A DNA stretch of 64,000 bases from an uncultured Bacteroides sp. (GTDB lineage: Bacteria > Bacteroidota > Bacteroidia > Bacteroidales > UBA932), in NCBI GenBank assembly GCA_945874355.1, contig CAMCGB010000005.1, positions 1-64,000 of the forward strand. The letters run 5' to 3'. The translations under genes were made by a program, and so were the position numbers. The notes beneath the pieces were generated by a model. The model saw only the letters and a list, made by a program, of their open reading frames with translations, did no database searches and was not told the origin of the DNA. This document shows, in pieces, positions 1 to 8,754 of the stretch. The number at the start of each line of letters is the position of its first letter. Position 1 is the stretch's first letter.

Positions 1-293
1 CTGATTATCTTTCTATAAAGCATATAACATTTACACTTTTCCTAAAATTAGTGACGTACAAATATACACTTTTCCTAATTATAGCACAAGGAATTCGTAT
101 TTATAATTATATCAACAAGGCCGCTGCAAGTGGCAGCCTGCCGAGTAATAGGTTATACTCTGCGAAAAGTGGCGAAAATTTGAAGTTCTCGCAGATTCAC
201 GGTAGTATACCTCCCTTTCATATTTGGCTTCCCAAGTCTAATCAGTGTCAATATCTGTCCTGGTGCGGCAAAAGGGGTGTTTGCTATTTTTCA
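1..293. other. Non-coding left edge
   Basis: No gene is supported here. The short open frames have no recognisable protein features. The first 80 bases are AT-rich and hold a 14-base direct repeat (separate entry). The rest leads into the -7 element of the first gene. This may be the downstream flank of a gene outside the window. Confidence 0.5.
32..78. repeat. 14-base direct repeat, 33-base period
   Basis: TACACTTTTCCTAA occurs at 32-45 and again at 65-78, in AT-rich DNA. No protein frame explains it. It could be a pair of regulator binding sites or the worn end of a mobile element; the sequence does not decide. Confidence 0.45.
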
Positions 294-301
294 TAACTTT
301 G
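294..301 (+). promoter_or_regulatory. -7 promoter element for the alpha/beta hydrolase gene
   Basis: TAACTTTG matches the Bacteroidetes -7 consensus TAnnTTTG. It ends 11 bases before the ATG at 313, which supports that start and implies a very short leader. No convincing -33 TTG is seen at the usual 19-21 base distance. Confidence 0.6.
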
Positions 302-312
302 CAAAAACACTA

Positions 313-1344
313 ATGATTATGACCACATCCAAATTTATCGCCATTGCGGCGTTTGCACTGATAAGTGCCACAATGCCTGCCCAGACTCAGAAGAGACAAG
401 TCATCAACGACGGAGGTACCGGCAGATTCAAAGCCGAAATAGTATCCGACGCTTCGCTGAACGCCTTCACCATCTACCGTCCCCAGAACATCAAGGATGT
501 AGCCGCCCGCGAAGGCAGGCTGCCCATCGTTCTCTATGCTAACGGAGCCTGTGCCAACGACAACGTGCAGATGAGACTCCTTCTCAACGAAGTTGTATCC
601 CACGGGTATGTCGCAATAGCCATAGGTCCCTACGACGAGGACAACGTGTATGACAACTGGAGAGAAGTCCTCTACGGAATGCGCGGGACCAAGAAGGTAC
701 TCAAGATGGGCAACGGAGAAGTGGTGACTCCCTTGAGTGAAGAGCAGATGAAAGCAAGAAGGGAAGCGGCCCAAAAGAACAGGAAGAAAAACAGCGGAAA
801 TGACAGCGGCTTCCGCACCTACGGCAGGCAGCTGCTCGAAGCCCTGGACTGGCTTACCGACCAGAACATCAACCCCGAATCGGAGTACTATCAGTGCCTT
901 GACCTGTCTAAGGTAGCGGCAATGGGACAGTCCTGCGGAGGCGCGCAAGTGCTCTCTATCGCTCACGACCCCCGTCTTGGAACCTGCGTGATAATGAGTT
1001 CAGGTATCGGAGACATTCAGATGTCCGGAGCATCAAAAGAGTCCCTCAAGTATGTCCATACTCCTATGCTCTACATCAACGGCGGACCGACGGACATAGC
1101 CTACCAAAATGCACTGAAGGACTACGACAGGATTGGCGATGTGCCTGTTGCCTTCATCTCCACTGACCCTGACGGACATCACGGAACTTACTATGAAAAA
1201 GACGGAGGCGCCTACGCTGTGGGTATAGTCAAGTGGCTTGACTGGCAGCTCAAAGGCGACATCTCCCAGGCAGGAGTATTCCTGGACGAGCAGTACGGCA
1301 AGAGAGCTTTCCCCACCTGGGAGTTCAAACACAAAAACTTCTAA
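313..1344 (+). CDS. Secreted alpha/beta hydrolase
   Basis: A 343-residue protein that begins with a hydrophobic signal peptide (about residues 5-22) and should act in the periplasm or at the cell surface. The fold is recognisable from the nucleophile elbow GQSCGG (Ser207) and a DGHHG segment around residue 289 that probably supplies the catalytic His. The region between the core strands carries a lysine-rich insertion near residues 145-160. Family members hydrolyse esters or related bonds; the substrate cannot be told from sequence. The start at 313 is chosen because it lies just behind the -7 element; ATG 319 is a possible alternative. The DUF5107 gene follows after 16 bases and may be co-transcribed. 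Confidence 0.75.
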   Translation: MIMTTSKFIAIAAFALISATMPAQTQKRQVINDGGTGRFKAEIVSDASLNAFTIYRPQNIKDVAAREGRLPIVLYANGACANDNVQMRLLLNEVVSHGYVAIAIGPYDEDNVYDNWREVLYGMRGTKKVLKMGNGEVVTPLSEEQMKARREAAQKNRKKNSGNDSGFRTYGRQLLEALDWLTDQNINPESEYYQCLDLSKVAAMGQSCGGAQVLSIAHDPRLGTCVIMSSGIGDIQMSGASKESLKYVHTPMLYINGGPTDIAYQNALKDYDRIGDVPVAFISTDPDGHHGTYYEKDGGAYAVGIVKWLDWQLKGDISQAGVFLDEQYGKRAFPTWEFKHKNF

Positions 1345-1360
1345 TTCATTCGGCGTAAAA

Positions 1361-4300
1361 ATGGTAAAGGCTTGGAAAGAAAAGGTTGTCATCCCTACCT
1401 ATGAATCGGGAAAACCCGAAAAGAATCCCATATTTCTGGAAAACCGTGTATACCAGGGATCAAGCGGAGTTGTGTATCCGTACCCCGTGATAGAATCCAT
1501 CTCGGACGAGAAAACAGACCACGAATGGGATGCTGTATTCATCGAGAACGAGTAACTTAAAGTGATGATTCTGCCCGAATTGGGAGGAAGGGTGCAGATG
1601 GCGTGGGACAAAGTCGCCAAGCGTCATTTCATCTATTACAACCACGTCATCAAGCCTGCACTGGTTGGCCTTGCCGGGCCCTGGATAAGCGGGGGCATAG
1701 AGTTCAATTTGCCACAGCACCACCGGCCCAGTACTTATATGAGGGAGGACTGCAACATTGAGCATCTGGCCGACGGAGGAGTAACCGTATGGTGCGGAGA
1801 GCGGGAAAGGATGTTCCACCAGAAAGGGATGGCAGGTTTCACCCTCCGCCCCGGAAAAGCATATTTGGAAATCAGGGGCGTAGTCTATAATCCCACAGAA
1901 ACTCCCCAGACTTTTCTATGGTGGGCAAATCCTGCCGTAAAGGTAAATGACGCCTACCAGAGCGTATTTCCGCCCGACGTGAACGCTGTATTCGACCACG
2001 GCAAGAGGGCAGTAAGCACATTCCCCATTGCGACAGGCACCTATTACAAGATGGACTACAGCGCAGGAGTGGACATATCCAATTACCGCAATATACCCGT
2101 GCCCACTTCCTATATGGTGGCAAAGTCCGGCTTCAATTTCGAGGGCGGATACGAGAACGACTCCCATTGCGGAATGCTTCACGTCGCCGACCGCCACGTC
2201 AGCCCGGGCAAAAAGCAGTGGACCTGGGGCAACGGCGACTTCGGCCGTGCCTGGGACCGCAACCTTACAGACGAAGACGGCCCTTACATCGAACTGATGG
2301 CGGGAGTATATACCGAGAACCAGCCCGATTTCACCTGGCTTATGCCTTACGAGGAAAAGAGCTTCGTACAGTACTTCTACCCGTACCGGGAGCTGGGAGT
2401 GGTGAAGAACGCCTCCAGGGATATGGTGCTCAACATACTTCCCGCCCCGGAAGGAAAGGCCCGCCTTATGGCCTTCGCCACTTCTGTCCAGAACTGCGAC
2501 ATCGTCCTCAAAGACCTTGAGGGCAAAGTCATTTTCAGCGAGAGCGCGTCTCTCTCTCCCGAAGCAGTGTACGACAGGACAGTCAGCTGCGGAAATGTGC
2601 CTTTCGAGCGTCTTGAATTAAGCGTCGGAAGACTGTCCTGCAGGGCTGTGTACCCCAGGGATAACGGGATTCCCGCCGCGGCCGAGGCTGCACTGAAGCC
2701 TTCCGAAATCGACACCTGCGAGCAGCTGTACCTTACGGGGCTGCATCTGGAACAGTATCGCCACGCCACCTGGAGCCCTGTCGAGTATTACATGGAGGCC
2801 CTGAGGAGGGACCCTCTCGATGTCAGGAACAACAATGCCCTCGGCCTGTGGTACATTCGCAAAGGACGCTTCGACAAAGCTGAAGGCTATCTGAGAACTG
2901 CCGTCAAAGTCCTTCAGCGACGCAACCTCAACCCCTACGACGGGGAGCCCCTGTATAATCTGGCCTTATGTCTGAAATACCAGGGGAAACTGGACGAGGC
3001 TTATGACTGGTTCTATAAGAGCACCTGGAACGCAGCCTGGCAGGATGTGGGGTACTTCGCCTGTGCCCAGATCAGCGCCGCACAGCAGCGCTGGGACGAT
3101 GCCCTTTGGGAGGTGGACCACTCGCTCTGGCGCAATTATCACAATCATAAGGCCAGGGCGTTGAAGGCTGCCATCCTCAGGCACCTGGACAGGAAAGAGG
3201 AAGCCGTCACGCTGTGCCGCGAATCCATAAAACTGGACACATTCAATTTTGGATGCCGTTTTGAACTCCGCCTGCTCGGAGAGGATTGCGGGAGTTTCGG
3301 GGAGTTGATGAGGGGCGAGAGCCACAACTACGACGAGCTCGCACTTGACTACAAGGCGGCAGGCCTTGACGCCGAGGCAGACCAGGTATGGACCCTTGCC
3401 GAAAATGAAGGTGCCGTAAGCATAATGTCATATTATTATTGGGGACGATACGACAGGGCCGCCGGAATGAGCACAGATTACGCATTCCCGAACAGGCTGG
3501 AAGCCATCGCTGCCCTGAATGGCGGTCCGCAGGACGACCCGAAAGCGCCCTTCCTTCTGGGCAACCTCTACTACGACAAGCGGCAGTATGACCTCGCCGT
3601 CGAAGCGTGGGAGAAGTCCGCTGCCCTGAATCCCGGCTTCCCCACAGTGTGGCGCAATCTCGCCCTCGCCTATTACAACAAGCGTCACGAAAGCGGCAAA
3701 GCTCTGGAAGCAATGGAGAGAGCCTTCTTTCTGGATGAAAGCGATGCCCGCGTGCTGATGGAACTGGACCAGTTATACAAAAAACTGCACCGTCCTGCCG
3801 GGGAGCGTTTCGATTTCCTTTCCCGCTACCCCGCTCTCGTTGAGAGCCGCGACGACCTTCTGCTTGAGAGGATTACGCTTCTCAATGAACTCGGACGCAA
3901 CGAAGAGGCAAAAGACCAGATTGACTCTCACCGGTTCCACCCCTGGGAGGGAGGCGAAGGCAAGGTCCCGGCCCAATACCAGGCCGCAAGAGTTGCACTT
4001 GCCCGGAAAGCGATGGAAGAGAAGCGATGGGACGATGCCGTCAGCTGGCTTGAAGAGTGCCTGGTGTATCCGCAAAACCTTGGAGAAGGAAAGCTGTCCG
4101 GAGCACAGGAGCAGGACTTCTATTGGTATCTTGGCTGCGCGTGGAACGGAGCAGGCGACAATGACAAGGCACGCGAATACTGGGAGAAGGCAGCAAGCGG
4201 CAAACTGAAACCCGCAAGTGCGCTATACTACAACGATGCCAACCCGGAAAAAATTTATTATCAAGGACTTGCCCTTAACGCCCTGGGACGGGTGGACAAG

Positions 4301-4504
4301 GCACGCGAGAAGTTCCAATCCCTTTTTGACTTCGCATCGCAGCACATCGACGACGAGGTGACAATGGACTACTTCGCAGTGTCGCTACCCGACCTTCTGG
4401 TCTGGGACGAAGACCTCACGAAACGCAACAGAGCCAACTGCAAGCACCTCCTGGATCTCGCAAACAAAGGATTAGCTCTCCTGCAGTCGAAGGAAGTTCA
4501 GTAA
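1361..4504 (+). pseudogene. DUF5107-TPR gene interrupted by one in-frame TAA
   Basis: Read through, this frame encodes about 1047 residues: an N-terminal DUF5107 sugar-binding-like domain (about residues 1-330) followed by many tetratricopeptide repeats up to the C-terminus. A TAA at 1553-1555 (codon 65) interrupts it; both sides are in the same frame and the protein similarity continues straight across, from ENE to LKVMILPELGG. Intact relatives, as I recall them, have Tyr at this position, so one TAC to TAA change explains the break. The downstream part alone has GTG 1562 or ATG 1565 as possible restarts, but these would lack a conserved N-terminal strand. It is either a young pseudogene or a base-call error. 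The ATG at 1361 follows the upstream gene closely and no separate promoter is seen. Family function is not established; carbohydrate-linked roles are suspected. Confidence 0.75.
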
Positions 4505-4511
4505 AAATTTC

Positions 4512-4519
4512 TAACTTTG
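4512..4519 (+). promoter_or_regulatory. -7 promoter element for the putative porin
   Basis: TAACTTTG, an exact TAnnTTTG match, 10 bases before the ATG at 4530 and right behind the stop of the preceding gene. It suggests that the porin has its own promoter with a minimal leader. Confidence 0.6.
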
Positions 4520-4529
4520 CGTTTTCGGG

Positions 4530-6968
4530 ATGAAAAGCAAAGTATCCAGAATATTCTTCCCGGCCCTGGTGCTTCTCTGCACGGCCGCCGGAGCATTGGG
4601 ACTCGAGAACAGAATCTTGAGGCCTTCCTACGAGTGCAGCCCGGCCCAGAGCAGGGACACGGTCATCTACCTGCCCGATGCCTATAGGAAGCTCTCCTCC
4701 GGGACCCAAGCTGCCGCGGCCGATTCGCTCGTGGACGACACTCCGGAGGTTCAGGACAGCTCAGAAGGAAGGAGGCTCTCGCCCCGCGACTCGCTCAAAC
4801 AGCTTCTTGACACCAGCCTCTGGGACAAGCTCGACTCGATCTACCTTGCCGACTCCGCCGCCAGGGCCAAAGAGAAGTTCGAGCAGTGGTATGCCTCCCT
4901 CTCGCCCCAGGAACGCAAGAGCTACGACCAGGAGCAGAAGGCCAAAATCAAGATGGCCCGGGCCGACTCTCTTGCCAAAGTGAAAGAGCGCAACAAGGAG
5001 ATACGCGACTCGATAGTCGAGTCCACCCCCAGAATCCTGGAGAGCTATTTCCTGCCCGACTCTATGCATTATAAAAGGACCATAGTCTGGACCACGGACC
5101 CGAGGTTCCACAAAATGGACGTGAGCATCCCCGATTCGGGCTATAACTACCACTTCAACGACTACCGCTTCCGCAGGGAGGACGTCAACGCCACCTGGCT
5201 GGGAGTGGCAGGTTCGCCCGTCCAGTACTACGACTATTTCAAGCGCGGCAGCAAGGAGGATGTGGAGTTCTACACCGCGCAGGAAGCCTGGAGCTACTCT
5301 TCCGCAACCCTTCCCCACTACAATACCAAGACCCCCTACACCGAGCTCTGCTACACCGGAACCCTGCTCGCGAAGCAGACCAAAGAGTCGGACAACATCC
5401 ACCTGTTCACCACGCAGAACATCACCCCGGAGCTGAATTTCAGCCTGGAATACAATCACTTCGGAGGTGGCGGCATGCTCGAGAAGGAAGAGACGAAGAA
5501 CAACTCCTTCGTGGCCCAGACCAACTATCTGGGCAAAAACTACCTTATGCACGCAGCATATATTCGCAATGTGGTGACAAGGCAGGAGAACGGAGGCCTC
5601 ATCGAAGAGAAATGGATACGGGATACGGTCGTGGATACCCGCGACATAGCTGTCCACCTGAAAAATGCCTCGTCGGAAATCAAGAAGAACAGCTTCATAG
5701 TGGAGCAGCAGCTCAGAATCCCCTTCAACTTCATCAACAAAATCAAGGCGCGCCGGGATTCGACCTTCACCTACGACGCTGACTCGCTGAACAGGGACAT
5801 CACCAGCGCATTCATCGGGCACAGCAGCGAGTTCTCATCCTACGGCCGCAAGTACAACGACAAGATCAGCGACCAGGCAGGCAAAGACTTTTATAACAAT
5901 GTATTCAACTACAACCCTGCCTCAAGCAACGACTCCCTCGGAGTCAAGCGTCTGGACAACAAGGTCTTCCTCAGGCTCCAGCCCTGGGCGAGCGACGCAA
6001 TAGTGTCGAAGCTGGACGTAGGCCTTGGAGACAGGCTGGAGACTTACTTCGACTCCACCTCACTGCGCCCGACCAAGCACAGGGAAAACTCCGTGTACGC
6101 TTATGCCGGCGCTCAGGGACAGCTGCGTCAGAATTTCTTCTGGGACGCAGGGGCTGAGCTCTTCCTGCTGGGCGCAAAGGCAGGAGACTTCAGCATCGAC
6201 GCCAATGCCTCACTGGTGTTCTACCCCTTCCGCCGTGCAAGAAAGAGCCCGTTGAGCCTCGATTTTCAGTTCAACACCTCTCTCAAGGAGCCCACATACT
6301 ACCAGAAAGTGATGAATACCAATCACTTCAAGTGGGAGAACGACTTCTCGAAAAGCTCCAGTACCACCATTCAGGCAGGGCTTAACATACCCAGATGGAA
6401 GTTTGAGGCAAAAGCCGGATATGCACTCCTGACAGACCCTCTCTACTACGGAGGCGACGGAATCATCGCCCAGAGCCCTGAGGTAATAAGCGTCATAAAC
6501 GCATCGCTGCGCAAAGAATTTGTATTCGGCCCCCTGCACCTTGACAACCGCGTGCTGCTGCAGTACTCTTCCGCCCCCGAAGTCGTACCGGTTCCCCCTT
6601 TGGCGGCCAACCTCAGGTACTTCGTCCAGTTCAATGTCAAGAAGGACATAATGCAGATGCAGCTCGGAGTCGATGCCCTGTGGAACAGCAGCTGGTACTC
6701 TCCGGCCTGGAACCCCGCCCTGGGCGTATTCCACAACCAGAGCGAAAGGCTCTACAACAATGGCCCGTATTTTGATTTGTTCCTCAACATCCAATGGAAG
6801 CGGGCCTGCATATTCCTCAAGTTCCAGAACGCAGGACTCGGCTGGCCGATGGACAGGGCGGACTATTTCAGCGCCGACCGTTACATACTGACAACCAGGG
6901 GAATGGACGGCTTGAAGATAGGTATATGGTGGCCCTTCTCGGCAGAGCCCCGCGGACAGGCAAGATAG
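4530..6968 (+). CDS. Putative porin (Porin_10-like outer-membrane beta-barrel)
   Basis: An 812-residue protein with a signal peptide (about residues 5-25), a charged, probably periplasmic N-terminal stretch rich in Arg/Lys/Asp (about residues 85-165), then a long region of alternating hydrophobic and aromatic residues typical of an outer-membrane barrel. The layout and length fit the Bacteroidetes family annotated as putative porin. No TonB box or plug domain is seen, so it is not a classical SusC/TonB-dependent receptor. It has its own promoter and is followed 6 bases later by the lytic transglycosylase gene, which suggests co-expression of two envelope proteins. Transported substrate unknown. 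Confidence 0.7.
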   Translation: MKSKVSRIFFPALVLLCTAAGALGLENRILRPSYECSPAQSRDTVIYLPDAYRKLSSGTQAAAADSLVDDTPEVQDSSEGRRLSPRDSLKQLLDTSLWDKLDSIYLADSAARAKEKFEQWYASLSPQERKSYDQEQKAKIKMARADSLAKVKERNKEIRDSIVESTPRILESYFLPDSMHYKRTIVWTTDPRFHKMDVSIPDSGYNYHFNDYRFRREDVNATWLGVAGSPVQYYDYFKRGSKEDVEFYTAQEAWSYSSATLPHYNTKTPYTELCYTGTLLAKQTKESDNIHLFTTQNITPELNFSLEYNHFGGGGMLEKEETKNNSFVAQTNYLGKNYLMHAAYIRNVVTRQENGGLIEEKWIRDTVVDTRDIAVHLKNASSEIKKNSFIVEQQLRIPFNFINKIKARRDSTFTYDADSLNRDITSAFIGHSSEFSSYGRKYNDKISDQAGKDFYNNVFNYNPASSNDSLGVKRLDNKVFLRLQPWASDAIVSKLDVGLGDRLETYFDSTSLRPTKHRENSVYAYAGAQGQLRQNFFWDAGAELFLLGAKAGDFSIDANASLVFYPFRRARKSPLSLDFQFNTSLKEPTYYQKVMNTNHFKWENDFSKSSSTTIQAGLNIPRWKFEAKAGYALLTDPLYYGGDGIIAQSPEVISVINASLRKEFVFGPLHLDNRVLLQYSSAPEVVPVPPLAANLRYFVQFNVKKDIMQMQLGVDALWNSSWYSPAWNPALGVFHNQSERLYNNGPYFDLFLNIQWKRACIFLKFQNAGLGWPMDRADYFSADRYILTTRGMDGLKIGIWWPFSAEPRGQAR

Positions 6969-6974
6969 TATTGT

Positions 6975-8039
6975 ATGAGTAAAGACAAGGCAGGAATAAA
7001 AGACAGATCCACAGTTATAGTGCCGGCTATAGCGGCCTTCATCCTGCTCGGATGCCTTGTCAGCCTGCTGTTCAAAAAAGAAATCCACAGAGAACCCAGG
7101 GAGCATTTCAGAAGCGTGATAGAGCTCAAGGCGGTGAGCGATACCACGAGCGCCCTTGTTGTGGGATACAACTACTTCATACTGGAGCAATTCGCGCAGA
7201 ATCAAGGCGTTACTATGGATATCTCCATAGCCCGCCGGGGCGAAAGTTTTCTGGATTCGCTAAAAAGGGGCAGCATAGACCTGCTCGTCCTGCCTTTCAG
7301 CGAAGACAACCCCGCCATAGGAGACGACAGTCTGCTGGTCTCAAGGCCCCTGGACTCGCTGAGCGTTTTCGTGATGCGTGAAAGCGAAAACTCAGAGATG
7401 CAAAGCCTGAACCTCTGGCTTGAAAGCTGGACGGAAAGCGAAAGCTACGAGGCCACCCGCGACAGCTACCTCAGGCGCTACAATGTGTATCGGAGCCGCA
7501 GACGCTCCACCATCAGCCCCTACGACTCGCTGATCCGTCACCACGCAGACTCCCTGGGCTGGGACTGGAGAATGCTCGCCGCCGTCATCTACCAGGAATC
7601 CCGCTTCCACATCGAAGCCACCTCAAGGCGCGGTGCCAGAGGACTGATGCAGATGATGCCCTCAACCGCGCGGCATTACGGCCTTCTCGACCCGCTCGAC
7701 CCGGCAGAAAACATTGCCGCGGGGGCAAGGCTTCTGGGATCTCTTATGAGGCGCTATCGGAAGGTGGGGGAGAACCCCGAGGAAATCTTCAAATACGCGC
7801 TGGCGGCCTATAATGCCGGAGTCGGAAGGATTGACGACATACTCGCCCTGGCGCGGCACAGGGGTGTGGAGACGGGACGATGGGAGAATGTATTGGAAGT
7901 CATCCCCGAAATGAATGACCCCGAGGCACTTGATTCTACCGGGATAGTAAAACTGGGAGTCTTCAAGGGGAAGGAAACCATCGCCTATGTGGACGAGGTC
8001 ATTTCAGTATATGAGCAGTTTCTAAGAATCTGTCCGTAA
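6975..8039 (+). CDS. mltF: Membrane-anchored lytic murein transglycosylase, MltF-like
   Basis: A 354-residue protein with one N-terminal membrane segment (about residues 12-32), a shortened substrate-binding-protein-like domain (about 50-145), and a C-terminal SLT lysozyme-like domain (about 190-340). The SLT domain shows the catalytic Glu208 in the QESRF motif, the RGLMQMMPSTA motif and the AAYNAG motif. Such enzymes cleave the MurNAc-GlcNAc bond of peptidoglycan with 1,6-anhydro formation. It is clearly shorter than Escherichia coli MltF (about 518 residues), because the solute-binding-like part is reduced. The 3' end overlaps the convergent membrane-protein gene by 41 bases. Confidence 0.82.
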   Translation: MSKDKAGIKDRSTVIVPAIAAFILLGCLVSLLFKKEIHREPREHFRSVIELKAVSDTTSALVVGYNYFILEQFAQNQGVTMDISIARRGESFLDSLKRGSIDLLVLPFSEDNPAIGDDSLLVSRPLDSLSVFVMRESENSEMQSLNLWLESWTESESYEATRDSYLRRYNVYRSRRRSTISPYDSLIRHHADSLGWDWRMLAAVIYQESRFHIEATSRRGARGLMQMMPSTARHYGLLDPLDPAENIAAGARLLGSLMRRYRKVGENPEEIFKYALAAYNAGVGRIDDILALARHRGVETGRWENVLEVIPEMNDPEALDSTGIVKLGVFKGKETIAYVDEVISVYEQFLRICP

Positions 8040-8709
8040 GGGGCTGGATGAAGCGCAGCAGAAAGCCGGGCAGAAAAGCCAGGATGACGGTGCCAAGCCC
8101 TATCACAATCCCCTCCTGACGGGCGAGGATGATGTCGCCGGGATTGGTGAAAGCCGCCATTCCGAAAGGATTCTGGAAGAAAATCATCGCAAGAAGCGCG
8201 GAAATCACCACTATCGAGCAGTCCATCACTATTTTCATTGTGTCGAAGCGCTTGCCGGTGACTGTGCTGAGCGCGCTCACGGTCATCTCGGCCGAGAGCA
8301 TCCAGGCGTTGCTTTTCACCTCCAGGCTCACTCCCACAGCCGTTACCAGACTGGCCAGAAGTATCAGAAGGAACTTGTACAGGAAAGAAATGGCGCTGAG
8401 CGAAGAGAGCATCCACAGGCAGGCATCCACCATATAGCCGAAAAGTATCGACGCGACTATCTGCATAAGGTGCGAGGCCTTGAAATCAGAGCGGAGAAGC
8501 AGAATCTGGACAATCATATAGACCATATTCACGATGAATATGAACGTACCGACCGAAACGGACGGATATTCGAGATTCAGCACATAGGCGGGGCAGGAAA
8601 GAGGAGCGGTGCCGAGGTTCGCCTTGATTGAAAGGGCCACTCCAAGAGCGACAAGAAACAGCCCGAGGGTGGCTACAAGATATCTGATGATAATATTTTT
8701 GCTTTCCAT
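7999..8709 (-). CDS. YczE/YitT-like integral membrane protein
   Basis: A 236-residue polytopic protein with five to six hydrophobic segments. It resembles the YczE/YyaS/YitT (DUF6198) family: an N-terminal segment with GVALSIKANLGTAP and a later VGVSLEVKSNAW, which look like two related repeats. Function in this family is uncertain; transport or membrane-associated regulation has been suggested. The ATG at 8709 is chosen because a -7 element sits 20 bases upstream; longer starts would run through the promoter. It is divergent from the M13 peptidase gene and overlaps the 3' end of the mltF-like gene. Confidence 0.65.
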   Translation of the reverse strand: MESKNIIIRYLVATLGLFLVALGVALSIKANLGTAPLSCPAYVLNLEYPSVSVGTFIFIVNMVYMIVQILLLRSDFKASHLMQIVASILFGYMVDACLWMLSSLSAISFLYKFLLILLASLVTAVGVSLEVKSNAWMLSAEMTVSALSTVTGKRFDTMKIVMDCSIVVISALLAMIFFQNPFGMAAFTNPGDIILARQEGIVIGLGTVILAFLPGFLLRFIQPLTDRFLETAHILK

Positions 8710-8721
8710 TTTGAAAAAGTG

Positions 8722-8737
8722 TAATTTCGCAAATCTA
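8722..8737. promoter_or_regulatory. Back-to-back divergent -7 elements
   Basis: TAATTTCGCAAATCTA. The right half read on the minus strand is TAGATTTG, an exact TAnnTTTG match serving the YczE-like gene (20 bases to its ATG). The left half, TAATTTCG, is a one-base variant of the same element facing the M13 peptidase gene (25 bases to its ATG). The two abut with no spacing. Confidence 0.6.
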
Positions 8738-8754
8738 AGAAATATCGACGAAAT

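Noticed and set aside
1553..1565. Programmed recoding or alternative genetic code at the TAA
   Set aside because: TAA is used as a normal stop by several intact genes here (for example at 1342-1344), and I see no recoding signal around codon 65.
4761..5822. 353-codon minus-strand open frame opposite the porin gene
   Set aside because: Antisense shadow; no signal, domain or promoter.
6210..7205. 331-codon minus-strand open frame across the porin/mltF junction
   Set aside because: It spans two real genes on the other strand and has no protein features of its own.
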